Below, piece by piece: positions 1 to 8,821 of a stretch of DNA of 64,000 bases; the stretch's first letter is position 1; each line of letters begins with the position of its first letter. This DNA is from JAAXIE01 sp965263155 (lineage in GTDB: Bacteria > Chloroflexota > Dehalococcoidia > Lucifugimonadales > JAAXIE01): positions 2,542,001 through 2,606,000 of the forward strand of contig OZ253586.1 in the NCBI GenBank assembly GCA_965263155.1, in the 5' to 3' direction. A model generated the notes under the pieces. The model was not told the origin of the DNA and searched no databases. It worked only from the letters and a program-made list of their open reading frames with translations. A program made the translations under genes and the position numbers.

Positions 1-646
1 GCCCGAAGGATGAGGTGACGATGAGCCAAGCCACCAGCATCACAACTGCTAGAAACACGAGACACAGGAGAAGGAACTCCACCTCACCGTCGAACAGCCA
101 GCCTCCTATCTCAGGCCGGGCTATCTCGTGAATCCCGAACGCGCCCCTAGTCACACTGCGCAAGTTGAGGAACACGTTGAAGGAGATGATGGCGAAGCCG
201 AAGGAGACCAGGACGTAGATGTCGTCCCGGAAGCGGTTGAAGACCACACCCACCACAATTGCAACCACTCCAGCCGCCAGCATGCTGATGGGCAGAGCGG
301 CAAAGAACGACCAGCCAAAGGTGGGGATGGACTCGGTACGCAATTGCTCGTAGGCAGGGTCCGAGGTGAGAATGGCCATGGCGTAGGCTCCAATGCCGAA
401 AAAGCCGATGTGCCCTACCGATAGCAGCCCGGTGAATCCCAAAACGAGGTTCAGGCTGACAGCCAGTATGGCCCAGATGGCGAATACGGTGGCCACGATT
501 ACGGCAAAGCCAGTGCCCTGCCATAGCATGAAAGCCACTGCCCAAGTGATAACCAGCAGGTTGGCCCACAGCTCAACGTTTCCCTTGGGCATGCCCAAGA
601 GTCCTTGCGCCCCAGCTGGCAGCCTCATCTGTATCCTGTTGAACAT
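1..646 (-). CDS. livM: Branched-chain amino acid ABC transporter permease LivM (partial)
   Basis: This is the inner-membrane permease of a liv-type ABC importer, pairing with LivH to form the channel. The minus-strand frame opens at an ATG at 646 and stays open to the window edge, so the C-terminus is missing (about 215 residues visible). The translation is strongly hydrophobic and shows the family core: SLNLVLGFTGLLSVGH, then FFGIGAYAMAIL and the RFRDDIYVLVSFGFAII segment. The start lies 4 nt after the livH stop, so the two are one operon in the order livK-livH-livM. The ATPases LivG and LivF would be expected beyond the left edge. Confidence 0.9.
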   Translation of the reverse strand, partial: MFNRIQMRLPAGAQGLLGMPKGNVELWANLLVITWAVAFMLWQGTGFAVIVATVFAIWAILAVSLNLVLGFTGLLSVGHIGFFGIGAYAMAILTSDPAYEQLRTESIPTFGWSFFAALPISMLAAGVVAIVVGVVFNRFRDDIYVLVSFGFAIISFNVFLNLRSVTRGAFGIHEIARPEIGGWLFDGEVEFLLLCLVFLAVVMLVAWLIVTSSFG

Positions 647-650
647 CCGA

Positions 651-2045
651 CTACTTCCTCGGCAACATTCCCTTGGGCCAGAAGGACAGGAACAGAATCA
701 GCAATATAAATGAAATGGCGTCCTTCCACTCACCGGCTAGATCCCAGATGCCGAACTGCTCGACTATCCCTAGGGTGAACCCGCCAAGAATCGCCCCGTA
801 GAGGTTGCCCACGCCCCCCACTACTGAGGCGATCCAACCCTTCAGCAGTAGCAACAGCCCCATCCGAGGTTGGATGGCGGTGTCATGCCCGCTCAGAAGG
901 CCCGCGAGGGCTGCGAAGACTGCGCCGATGAAGAACACCGACGCGATGATCGCAGTGGTGTTGATGCCCACCACCTTCGATACTTCTTCATCATCGCCGA
1001 TGGCCCGCACCGCTTTCCCGAAAGCCGTCCTCTTGAGAAGGAGCAGGAGCCCCAGGAAGCCGACGATGGCAACCCCAATGGCGAATACATTGAATCCCTT
1101 GATGGTGGCCCCGCCGATGGCCCAAGGCTGGCTGCCAAAGGCCTCTGGCAACGGCCGTGCAGTGGCTTGGAAAAGAATGGTGAGCAGCGCGATGATGGCC
1201 AATAGAATGCCCAGCGTAGCCACCAGCATAATCAGAGGCGACCGGGCCCGCTGCCGAATATGCACGTAGAGTCCGCGGTACAGGGCCAAGCTGACTGTCC
1301 CGGTAAGGAGACACGACACCCCCCAGCTCAGGTAGAGCCTAGCCCCAGGAGCGCCGGAAACTAGCAACCCACAATAGGCGCCCAACACGGCCGCCACGGC
1401 CGCCAGCACGAGGAACGGTCCCATGCCAGCATCAGGCCAGATGCGCTGATAGGCTCGATGGAACAGCCAACCTGCTACCAGCGCGGTCAGCACGCCTATT
1501 GCCGGACTGAGGACGACGTTCAATTCGTGAGGGTAGGCAAGGATAAGGCCTACGTAAGCCCCCGCTCCCACTGCCACCACGCCCTCTACGACTCGCAGCA
1601 AGATGGGGCTGGCCCGGGCGCGCAACCGGGAACCAAAAGCCTCATGAAAGGCCCAAGCGGTTACCCCGGCGGTAACCGCCGCCAATATTATGTTCACATA
1701 CAGGTTGTTCGACTCGAACGAGCCGAAGCCGACCGTCTGGGCTCGCAGGTAGAAAACGCCGTAGGCGCCAATGGCGGCGGCAGCCCCATAGTACATGTCG
1801 AAGAACCAGACTGTGCTGTATACGAGGGTGAAGCCCATAGCCAGCAGGGCGTAGGCCGCACCTACCGACAGTCCATTGAAGGTAAACTGCAGGGCTTGAT
1901 CGCCCGACTCGGTGATTTTCCAGATGACGTAGCCCGCCGCTGCCACAGCCAACAGAATGGCCAAGGTCTGAGAGAGGCTCGGTAACGAGAGTCGACCCTC
2001 GGCGATGCGGTATCTGAGCAACGGATACCCCCGAAGCGATTCCAA
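651..2045 (-). CDS. livH: Branched-chain amino acid ABC transporter permease LivH, enlarged
   Basis: This is the second permease of the liv importer. The N-terminal part carries FNGLSVGAAYALLAMGFTLVYS, and the C-terminal half has the family signature, including GLLLLLKRTAFGKAVRAIGDDEEVSKVVGI and the conserved GLLSGHDTAIQPRMG and LGGFTLGIVEQFG blocks. At 464 residues it is about 150 longer than E. coli LivH (308). The extra length is a block of additional hydrophobic segments at roughly residues 95-235, between the first and second halves of the fold. The start is a TTG at 2045. A copy of its first ~50 codons lies between the two livK genes. It is downstream of livK1 (78-nt gap) and just upstream of livM. 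Confidence 0.9.
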   Translation of the reverse strand: MESLRGYPLLRYRIAEGRLSLPSLSQTLAILLAVAAAGYVIWKITESGDQALQFTFNGLSVGAAYALLAMGFTLVYSTVWFFDMYYGAAAAIGAYGVFYLRAQTVGFGSFESNNLYVNIILAAVTAGVTAWAFHEAFGSRLRARASPILLRVVEGVVAVGAGAYVGLILAYPHELNVVLSPAIGVLTALVAGWLFHRAYQRIWPDAGMGPFLVLAAVAAVLGAYCGLLVSGAPGARLYLSWGVSCLLTGTVSLALYRGLYVHIRQRARSPLIMLVATLGILLAIIALLTILFQATARPLPEAFGSQPWAIGGATIKGFNVFAIGVAIVGFLGLLLLLKRTAFGKAVRAIGDDEEVSKVVGINTTAIIASVFFIGAVFAALAGLLSGHDTAIQPRMGLLLLLKGWIASVVGGVGNLYGAILGGFTLGIVEQFGIWDLAGEWKDAISFILLILFLSFWPKGMLPRK

Positions 2046-2122
2046 GTCCTGTCACAGGGGCCGCCCGGTTAGCTAATGGAGGCCCCTATAACAGCCTATC
2101 CACTGTTTGCCGGCACCCAAGC

Positions 2123-3301
2123 CTATTCTGAGGGTGCGGCGCCCAGCACCCTGTAGCCAAAATTCTCGTCGCTTCGCTCGGCTAGAGGAAGAACCTCCAC
2201 CACCACGTTGGACAGGCCGACAACTTCACCTTGATCATCAAAGCTGTAATCGGTGCCGATGGTCCCACTCCAAGTGATGTCGTACAGACAGTCCCGAAGG
2301 CCGTCGGCATCTTGGTCGTCACCCGTCTGCTTGAGACACTCGGCGGTGATGTAAACGTCATCGTAGGCCGAGCCCAAGAACCAGGGTAGGGTGACGTAGT
2401 CGTAACGGGCCCTGAAGTTCTCTATGACCTCTTGGGCCTTACCATTGGCAGGATCAATGTCAGCGATAATAGCCTTGACGCCATCCGCGGCAGCCCCGGC
2501 GACCTGCTGCGCTGTAGTCCCAGCCACTACTATGTCTCCGTAGATGGGTCCCTCGTAGCCCAATTCCCGCGCCTGTTTGACGATGGTGCCTCCACTGGCC
2601 TCAGCTTGGGAGGCCACATGTATGGCGTCCGGGTTTTCGCTGAGCAGCTTGGTCAACTGGCTCCTGAAATCGATGATGTCTGAGGCGTAAAACTCGGAAG
2701 CAACTACCTCGCCGCCCCGCTTTTCGAACTGCTCAATCGAGGTGCGCCGTACTCCTTCGGCATAGTCGGTCGATTCCGTGATGGTTGCAAGCACTCGGAT
2801 ACCGTCGGCCCACAACACGTTGCCGGTATCCTCGCCCACCTGTAGGTCGTTCATAGCGGTGCGGAAGATGTAGTCACCTGCATTGGCAATGTCCGGATTG
2901 GTGGCCAGCCCGGAGAAGAGGATTACACCATCTTCCTCAGCCCGCGGCGCGGCGCCCAGCATGGCTCCGCTGCAGGAAGTGCCCAAGATGATTTTGATTC
3001 CGTCCACATCGGTCAGCTTGTTGTATGCCGTAATCGCATCTGCAGAGCTGCACTTGGAGTCTTCCACGATCAACTCAATCATGAGGCCGTTAATGCCTCC
3101 GGCCTCATTGATCTCAGCCACTGCCATCTCTTTCGCCTGTACGGCGACGTTCCCATAAGTCTCCCCAGGACCCGTGACGGATTCCATGACTCCGATCTTA
3201 TATGTGTCATCGCCACCACCATCACATGCTCCCACCAAGAGCACGAGGACCCCTAGTAGTGCGATCAAGGGCAAGGAACTTCTCGACAGACGTTGCATCA
3301 C
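2123..3301 (-). CDS. livK: Branched-chain amino acid ABC transporter substrate-binding lipoprotein, copy 1
   Basis: This is a periplasmic-binding-protein type 1 (Peripla_BP_6) receptor for the liv importer. A lipoprotein signal peptide ends in LVGAC with Cys26, so it is anchored outside the membrane. Family landmarks are KIGVMESVTGPGETYG near the N-terminus, LIVEDSKC, KIILGTSCSGAMLGAAP and DGLRDCLYDITWSGTIGTDYSFDDQGE near the C-terminus. It differs from the paralogue at 3543-4799 mainly in lacking the Thr-Pro-rich linker behind the lipobox. A GAGGGTG ribosome site precedes the ATG. It probably shares a transcript with livH and livM. The exact ligand cannot be read from the sequence. Confidence 0.9.
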   Translation of the reverse strand: MMQRLSRSSLPLIALLGVLVLLVGACDGGGDDTYKIGVMESVTGPGETYGNVAVQAKEMAVAEINEAGGINGLMIELIVEDSKCSSADAITAYNKLTDVDGIKIILGTSCSGAMLGAAPRAEEDGVILFSGLATNPDIANAGDYIFRTAMNDLQVGEDTGNVLWADGIRVLATITESTDYAEGVRRTSIEQFEKRGGEVVASEFYASDIIDFRSQLTKLLSENPDAIHVASQAEASGGTIVKQARELGYEGPIYGDIVVAGTTAQQVAGAAADGVKAIIADIDPANGKAQEVIENFRARYDYVTLPWFLGSAYDDVYITAECLKQTGDDQDADGLRDCLYDITWSGTIGTDYSFDDQGEVVGLSNVVVEVLPLAERSDENFGYRVLGAAPSE

Positions 3302-3307
3302 ACCCTC

Positions 3308-3469
3308 CTACTGCAGGGCTTGATCGCCCGACTCGGTGATCTTCCAGACCAAGCAGCCCGCCGCTGCCACAGCCAGCAGCGCCGCTAGAAACTGCGAGAG
3401 CTGTGGCAGGGAGAAGGACTTTCCGCCAACCACCCAGTGCCTGAGCACGAAGACTCCTCGGAAGGGATT
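3308..3469 (-). pseudogene. Scar of a duplicated livH 5' end
   Basis: Between the two livK genes the minus strand encodes about 50 residues matching the start of LivH. Shared blocks are SLPQLSQ, LLAVAAAG and WKITESGDQALQ. The match breaks at a TAG (3308-3310) directly ahead of the downstream livK ribosome site. A one-base length difference near the upstream end removes the LivH start. The DNA match to 1887-2040 is obvious by eye. It is best explained as the leftover of a tandem duplication of a livK-livH unit in which the first livH was almost entirely deleted. Confidence 0.85.
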
Positions 3470-3542
3470 AGCTACCTGCCACAGGGCCGCCTGTTTTGGG
3501 CGGCCCTGTACGGCTTCCTGTCGGTTTACACTTGATGGTCGC

Positions 3543-4799
3543 CTATGGCGACGGAGCGGGGCCTAGCACATCGTAGCCCTGATTGTCCTCGGTCCTCTCT
3601 CCTAGCGGGAGGACCTGCACTACCACGTTGGCCAAGCCCACCACCTCACCCTGTTCGTCGAAGCTGTATCCGTCCCCTATGGCGCCGCTCCATGTGATGC
3701 CGTAGAGGCAGTCGCGGAAGCCGTCTGCGTCCTGGTCGTCGCCGGTCTCCTTCAGGCACTCGGCCGCGATGTAAACTCCGTCGTAGGCGGAACCAAGGAA
3801 CCAGGGGAGGGTGACGTAACCATAGCGGGCACGAAAAGTCTCCAGGAAGGTCTTGCCTCGTTCGGTGTCCAAAGCAGGATTGGGAATAACGGCCTTTAAG
3901 CCATCGGCGGCGGCTCCGGCGATTTCCAGGGCGATGGTGCCGGAGACAACGCTTTCTGCGTAGATGGGGCCGTCGTAGCCCAACTCACGCAACTGCTTGA
4001 CGATGGTGCCACCGCTCGCCTCCGACTGCGCAGCTACTTGGATGGCCTCGGGGTTCGCACTGGTAAGCTTCGTCAATTGACTCCTGAAATCGATGGTGTC
4101 CGACGTGTAGGACTCACGGGCAACAATGGTGCCGCCCAAAGCCTCAAATCGGTCGGCGGTGGTGCGACGTACGCCCTCAGCGTAGTCTGTGGACTCATTG
4201 ATGGTAGCGATAGTACGGTGGCCATCGACCCAAAGTGCGTTTCCCGAGTCCCTGCCCAGATTGTTGTCGTTGATGGCCGTGCGGAAGATGTAGTCTCCTG
4301 CCACGGCGATGTCGGGGCTGGTGGCGGAGGCCGAAAGCATCACTACTCCGTCTTTCTCAGCCAGGGGAGCCGCGCCCAGCATGGCACCGCTACAGGAAGT
4401 GCCGAGGATGATTTTCACCCCGTCAACGTCGGTCAGTTTGTTGTAGGCCACAATGGCGTCTTGGGCCCCACACTTGGAATCCTCGACTATCAACTCAAGG
4501 GGCCGTCCCTCAACGCCGCCGGCGGCGTTGATTTCGTCTGCCGCCATCTGCTTTGCTTGGACCATCACGGTGCCGTAGCTGACGCCCGGCCCGGTCACCG
4601 ACTCCATCACGCCGATCCGGAACGGATCGGCTTCCATGGCCGGCTCGGTGGCTGCGGCCGTCGGCGTTGGCTGAGCTGCCTGCGTCGCAACGGGCGTAGG
4701 GGTCGCCGTACCATCACCACCACACGCCCCCGCTAGGAGCACGAGGATACCCAATAGTGCGATCAAGGTCAGGGAAATTCTCGAAAGACGTTGCATCAC
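3543..4799 (-). CDS. livK: Branched-chain amino acid ABC transporter substrate-binding lipoprotein, copy 2
   Basis: This is a paralogue of the 2123-3301 protein with the same Peripla_BP_6 fold and near-identical landmarks (IGVMESVTGPG, VEDSKC, KIILGTSCSGAMLGAAP, GFRDCLYGITWSGAIG). The signal peptide ends in LAGAC with Cys26, followed by a Thr/Pro/Ala-rich spacer of about 30 residues that lifts the binding domain from the membrane. A GAGGAGGGTG ribosome site lies just before the ATG. A good promoter sits about 75-105 nt upstream. It is the first gene of the minus-strand liv cluster. Divergence from copy 1 within the binding domain suggests two receptors with related but different ligands feeding one LivHM channel. 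Confidence 0.9.
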   Translation of the reverse strand: MMQRLSRISLTLIALLGILVLLAGACGGDGTATPTPVATQAAQPTPTAAATEPAMEADPFRIGVMESVTGPGVSYGTVMVQAKQMAADEINAAGGVEGRPLELIVEDSKCGAQDAIVAYNKLTDVDGVKIILGTSCSGAMLGAAPLAEKDGVVMLSASATSPDIAVAGDYIFRTAINDNNLGRDSGNALWVDGHRTIATINESTDYAEGVRRTTADRFEALGGTIVARESYTSDTIDFRSQLTKLTSANPEAIQVAAQSEASGGTIVKQLRELGYDGPIYAESVVSGTIALEIAGAAADGLKAVIPNPALDTERGKTFLETFRARYGYVTLPWFLGSAYDGVYIAAECLKETGDDQDADGFRDCLYGITWSGAIGDGYSFDEQGEVVGLANVVVQVLPLGERTEDNQGYDVLGPAPSP

Positions 4800-4875
4800 A
4801 CCCTCCTCAACATGGTGTGGCTATCCAGTCTCGATGGTGGCTATAGTTCAGCCATCCTGTAACGATTCTATCCAT

Positions 4876-4903
4876 TCTATAGGTAGACAAGAGTATCGGT
4901 CAA
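4876..4903 (-). promoter_or_regulatory. Sigma-70-like promoter of the liv cluster
   Basis: On the minus strand TTGACC (4898-4903) and TATAGA (4876-4881) are separated by 16 nt, with a likely start about 70 nt ahead of the livK2 ATG. Both boxes are close to consensus. Judged by eye only. Confidence 0.5.
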
Positions 4904-4905
4904 AG

Positions 4906-5196
4906 CTAGTCAATGGCTTGCCTTGTGTGGAAATCGGGGCACCAGTGGCTAGGCAGGGTGGGTGACACCGGCGAAGCGCGCGGCTTGTTCGACAATGAGT
5001 CCCAATCGGTGTGCGAGGAGGAACTTTTGGTTGCCAGCGGCGATTGCAGACTGGTCGTAGCTGGCGCGCGTTTTTGGGTAGCTGATTTCACTGAAATTTG
5101 TGCAACAGTTTTCCCAGTGCGCTCGTTGGTCATGCCTGTATCTCCCGGCTGTGGCCAGACTTGGGTTGCTTGGGGCACCTTGGCCTTAGCTTGCAT
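4906..5196 (-). CDS. Small hypothetical protein upstream of the liv cluster
   Basis: I do not recognise this 96-residue frame. It starts at an ATG preceded by a strong GGGAGGTG ribosome site, which is the main reason to list it. The product is polar, rich in Ser, Thr, Lys and Pro, with no membrane segment or cysteine motif. It ends just ahead of the liv promoter. An opposite-strand frame covers the same bases but has no comparable ribosome site. It may be a real small gene or a chance frame. Confidence 0.35.
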   Translation of the reverse strand: MQAKAKVPQATQVWPQPGDTGMTNERTGKTVAQISVKSATQKRAPATTSLQSPLATKSSSSHTDWDSLSNKPRASPVSPTLPSHWCPDFHTRQAID

Positions 5197-5249
5197 GTTC
5201 TCACCTCCCAAGAGTGGTCAAGAGAAAGACCGGGGCGACCTGTGAGGGG

Positions 5250-5271
5250 ACCCCGGAGCGAGGTCCGGGGC
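5250..5271. terminator. GC-rich hairpin between the liv region and glnA
   Basis: CCCCGGA (5251-5257) pairs with TCCGGGG (5264-5270) across a 6-nt loop. No U tract follows on either strand, so its terminator role is uncertain. Confidence 0.35.
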
Positions 5272-5449
5272 AGGCAGTCCCCGGTGTCTATGTTGATATT
5301 AGAACGGGCGTGCGAGACTATCAATGGGAGGATGTCATGGGATAGACACAGGTGACACACCAGTTGTAAGTGCGCCCTACGGAGTCTTGACTATTCGACG
5401 GCAAACCGCAGAAAATTGCGGCTGAACTTACGATTTCGGGAGAGTGCAG

Positions 5450-6481
5450 ATGGACTACTACAAGGCAGAATACATCTGGATAGACGGGGGGCAGCCTACG
5501 TCCAAGCTGCGCTCTAAGTGCATGGTCGTGGCGAAGGGTAAGGAGCTTCCCATGTGGGGCTTCGACGGTTCCAGCACCAACCAAGCCACCGGCGACAACT
5601 CGGACTGCGTCCTCAGGCCCGTGTTCAGCTGCGGAGACCCCATCCGCGGTGGGGACAACAGGTTGGTGATGTGCGAGGTGCTGCTGCCAGACATGTCGCC
5701 CCACCCCTCCAACACCAGGGCCGCCTGCGCTGAGGCAGCCGAGCGGTACGCCGACTTCGACACCTGGTTCGGCATCGAGCAGGAGTATACCTTCTTCGAC
5801 GGCATCAAGCCTCTGGGCTGGCCGGACAACGGTTTTCCTGCACCCCAAGGCGGCTACTACTGTGGAGTGGGCGCGGACGAGGTCTTCGGACGCCCTATCG
5901 TAGAGGCCCACATGGACGCCTGCCTAGACGCCGGGTTGATGATCTCCGGCATCAACGGCGAGGTTATGCCAGCTCAGTGGGAGTTCCAAGTCGGCCCGAC
6001 GAACGCCCCCGAGGTGTGCGACCAACTGTGGGTGGCCCGCTGGCTCCTTTACCGTGTGGGTGAGGATATACACATCTCGGACGTGGACCATAGAGGTGTC
6101 AGCGCCAAGCTCGACCCCAAGCCGGTCCAAGGCGACTGGAACGGCGCAGGCGCACATTGCAACTTCTCCACCAAGGACATGCGCGAGAGCTACGACGCTT
6201 GCGTGGCCGCCGCCGAGGCCCTGAAGGGCAACCACGAGGAGCATATCGCCAATTACGGCCATCGCATCGAGGAGCGCCTCACCGGCCACCACGAGACCTG
6301 CTCCTACCGCGAGTTCCGCTATGGCGTAGCCGACAGAGGCGCCTCTGTCCGCATACCCTGGCAGGTGCATAAGGAACAAAAGGGGTACATCGAGGACCGG
6401 CGTCCCAACGCCAACTGCGACCCCTACAAAGTCGTACGCTTGATCCTGAATACGGTGTGCTCGGCCGCTTCCGCTGCCTAG
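5450..6481 (+). CDS. glnII: Glutamine synthetase type II (eukaryote-like)
   Basis: It catalyses ATP-dependent amidation of glutamate with ammonium, the main ammonium-assimilation step in the cytoplasm. The 343-residue length fits GSII, not the ~450-residue GSI. Diagnostic blocks are WGFDGSSTNQA, GIEQEYTFFD, INGEVMPAQWEFQVGP, LDPKPVQGDWNGAGAH, ADRGASVRIP and EDRRPNANCDPY. The usual Asn before RGASVR is Asp here, and the following stretch (IPWQVHKEQ) departs from the common VGRDTEK pattern. I chose the ATG at 5450 because GGGAG lies seven bases upstream. A GTG two codons earlier is possible. A long perfect inverted repeat follows the stop. Its neighbours are amino acid and peptide transport genes, consistent with nitrogen metabolism. 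Confidence 0.95.
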   Translation: MDYYKAEYIWIDGGQPTSKLRSKCMVVAKGKELPMWGFDGSSTNQATGDNSDCVLRPVFSCGDPIRGGDNRLVMCEVLLPDMSPHPSNTRAACAEAAERYADFDTWFGIEQEYTFFDGIKPLGWPDNGFPAPQGGYYCGVGADEVFGRPIVEAHMDACLDAGLMISGINGEVMPAQWEFQVGPTNAPEVCDQLWVARWLLYRVGEDIHISDVDHRGVSAKLDPKPVQGDWNGAGAHCNFSTKDMRESYDACVAAAEALKGNHEEHIANYGHRIEERLTGHHETCSYREFRYGVADRGASVRIPWQVHKEQKGYIEDRRPNANCDPYKVVRLILNTVCSAASAA

Positions 6482-6500
6482 CGCTTTCCACTAGCAAACC

Positions 6501-6540
6501 TAGGCGGATAGCTGCCGGGCACCCGGCAGCTATCCGCCTA
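6501..6540. terminator. Perfect 19-bp inverted repeat after glnII
   Basis: TAGGCGGATAGCTGCCGGG (6501-6519) and its exact complement (6522-6540) form a 19-bp stem with a 2-nt loop, 20 nt after the glutamine synthetase stop. There is no U run, so it may act as a bidirectional hairpin or mark a past insertion. Confidence 0.6.
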
Positions 6541-6646
6541 CAGTTATTCCAGTCTATCCGGCAACGGGAATCGTTGGGGTTCTTGCGCGTCACGCGTGGG
6601 GGGTCCCGAATTCATCGCCCTGCACTTCACTCATAGGATGGGCATC

Positions 6647-8641
6647 ATGTCACTCCAACTCCGGCTCCCCTGGATTCTCGCACTCCTCCTCATAGTCTCC
6701 ATGCCTGCCCTCATCGCCTGCGAAGGCGACGACGCTACACCCACGCCCACCCCCGAGGCCGCCACGCCTACGCCTACGGTGGCTGTTACGCCCGCGCCTG
6801 CGACTCCAGTACCCCAGCGGGCGTCGCCGACTCCACCGCCCGCCACCCCTACACCCCAGCCAGCGACACCGACGCCCCAACCTGCAACGCCGCAGACGGT
6901 GCCACCGGCTCTTCCAACTGCACCGGAGCAACAACTCAGCATCGTTGACCAGCTCAAGAAGAATGCCGACGAATTCGAGTACGACATTGGTGGGTCCGGA
7001 GGCTCCCTGACCTACGCCACGGTCTCCGAACCGCTCACTCTCAACCTAGCCATTGCCAACGATGCCTCATCCTCAGGCGTCTTGGGGTACCTCTTCGAGG
7101 GGCTCACCGAGACTTCTTGGCTGAATGACCAAGTGGAGCCTGCCCTTGCCGAGTCGTGGGAGCACTCAGACGACGGCCTGACTTGGACTTTTTACTTGCG
7201 CGAAGACGTGCAGTGGCACGACGGGCAGCCCTTCACCGCCCACGATGTCGACTTCACCTTCAACCGCATCATCTACAACGACGACATCGCATCCAGCGAC
7301 CGGCCAACCTTTCACTTCCGCGTCCAAGACGCGAACGGCGTGTGGCGAGAGTCGCCTATGACCGTGCGGGCGGTGGACGACTACACATTGGAGTGTGTCC
7401 TGCCCGCACCCTTCGCGCCCTTCCTGCGCTCCATGGGCACCCCCATCTACCCAAAGCACATTCTGGAAAAGCGCGTGGACGACGACACCTTCGAGGCCAC
7501 TTGGGACATCGAAACTGACCCAGCGGAGATCATCGGCACCGGGCCCTTCACCATCGAGAGCTACCTACCGGGTGAAAGGGTAGTTTTCCAGCGCAACCCC
7601 AACTACTGGCTCAAGGATGAGGACGGCAACACCCTCCCCTACTTAGACCGGATCGTGCAGGTCATCGTCCCAGAGCTCGAGGACGAGTTGGAGAAGTTCA
7701 AGTCGGGCGAGTCGGACACCCACGGCGTCCTAGGTGAGGAACTCGCCCAACTGGAGCCGCTACAGGAAAACCTGAACTTCACCATCCACAAGCGCGGCCC
7801 TGCCTTCGGCACCACCTTCCTCGGCTTCAACATGAATCCAGGGCGGGACCCCGACACGGGCGCGGACTATGTGACCCCTGAAAAGCTGCGGTGGTTCCAG
7901 AACACCCAGTTCCGCCGCGCCGTGGCCCATGTCATCGATAAGGACATCATCATCCGCGACGTCCAGTTTGGCGTTGGCTACCCCCAGTGGTCCTCGGTAA
8001 GCCCGGCAGCAGGGGACTTCCACAACCCCAACGTCCGCCGCTACGAGTACGACCTAGCCAAGGCCAACAGTATTCTCGACGACCTAGGCTGGGTCGACAC
8101 CAACGGAGACGGCGTCCGGGAGGACGAGACAGGCAATCCTATCGCCTTCACCGTGGTCACCAATAGCGGCAACAGCGTGCGCCAGATGGTCGGTGAAATA
8201 ATACTTCAGGGGATGGATGCCGTCGGTCTTGACGTGGACTACCAGATCATCGAGTTCGGCGACCTCGTGACGCAACTGACGAGCACCTACGACTGGGAGG
8301 CCATGATTATCGGGTTCACTGGCGGCCCGGACCCGTACAGTGGCATCGGCTTCTGGCATACCACCGAGGACCTGCACCTCTGGTACCCGAACCAGCCACG
8401 TCCGGCCACAAAGTGGGAAGCCCACATCGACGAGCTTTACGTCACGGCCAGTCAAGAGCTGAATCACGAAAAGCGCGTCGAACTATATCATCAGGCCCAA
8501 GAGATAGCCGCCGAAAACGTGCCAGTCATCTACACCACTCTCTCGGAGAGGGTGAGTGCCATCCGCAACGTGTTCGGCAACACTACGCCCACCCTTTATG
8601 GCCTCTGGGACATCCGGTACCTGTACCGCACGATACAGTAG
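6647..8641 (+). CDS. ABC transporter substrate-binding lipoprotein, family 5 (peptide/nickel type)
   Basis: This is an extracellular receptor of the DppA/OppA class (SBP_bac_5) that captures peptides or similar ligands for an ABC importer. A signal peptide ends at Cys25 (ALIAC), followed by a long Thr-Pro/Ala linker, then the binding domain from about residue 105 to the end. Family marks include LTYATVSEPLTLN, ALAESWEHSDDGLTWTFYLREDVQWHDG, FTAHDVDFTFNRI, GTGPFTIESYLPGERVVFQRNPNYW and FRRAVAHVIDKD. I prefer the ATG at 6647, with AGGA upstream, over the one at 6638. No permease genes are adjacent, so it stands alone here. A strong hairpin follows the stop. Confidence 0.9.
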   Translation: MSLQLRLPWILALLLIVSMPALIACEGDDATPTPTPEAATPTPTVAVTPAPATPVPQRASPTPPPATPTPQPATPTPQPATPQTVPPALPTAPEQQLSIVDQLKKNADEFEYDIGGSGGSLTYATVSEPLTLNLAIANDASSSGVLGYLFEGLTETSWLNDQVEPALAESWEHSDDGLTWTFYLREDVQWHDGQPFTAHDVDFTFNRIIYNDDIASSDRPTFHFRVQDANGVWRESPMTVRAVDDYTLECVLPAPFAPFLRSMGTPIYPKHILEKRVDDDTFEATWDIETDPAEIIGTGPFTIESYLPGERVVFQRNPNYWLKDEDGNTLPYLDRIVQVIVPELEDELEKFKSGESDTHGVLGEELAQLEPLQENLNFTIHKRGPAFGTTFLGFNMNPGRDPDTGADYVTPEKLRWFQNTQFRRAVAHVIDKDIIIRDVQFGVGYPQWSSVSPAAGDFHNPNVRRYEYDLAKANSILDDLGWVDTNGDGVREDETGNPIAFTVVTNSGNSVRQMVGEIILQGMDAVGLDVDYQIIEFGDLVTQLTSTYDWEAMIIGFTGGPDPYSGIGFWHTTEDLHLWYPNQPRPATKWEAHIDELYVTASQELNHEKRVELYHQAQEIAAENVPVIYTTLSERVSAIRNVFGNTTPTLYGLWDIRYLYRTIQ

Positions 8642-8685
8642 CTGGCAATGAAGCACTGTCCCTTGGCGGCGTAAGACCGCATCCG

Positions 8686-8728
8686 CCTTCACCTTTCCTC
8701 TCCCTTGACAGGAGAGGAAAGGTGAAGG
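8686..8728. terminator. 18-bp stem hairpin after the family 5 binding protein
   Basis: CCTTCACCTTTCCTCTCC (8686-8703) pairs exactly with 8711-8728 over a 7-nt loop. It lies between two convergent genes and may terminate both. It resembles the short dyad repeats found between genes in many genomes. Confidence 0.6.
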
Positions 8729-8821
8729 GTAGTCGTGGCTTAACGGGGACCGTCGCATCCCAGCTACGCGGTGGAAAAGTTAGCATCTGCATGAAACGGC
8801 TCAGGGCGACCGCTATATGCG

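Noticed and set aside
4913..5245. Plus-strand 110-codon frame opposite the small hypothetical gene
   Set aside because: It has no ribosome site; the minus-strand frame has a strong one, so only that frame is listed.
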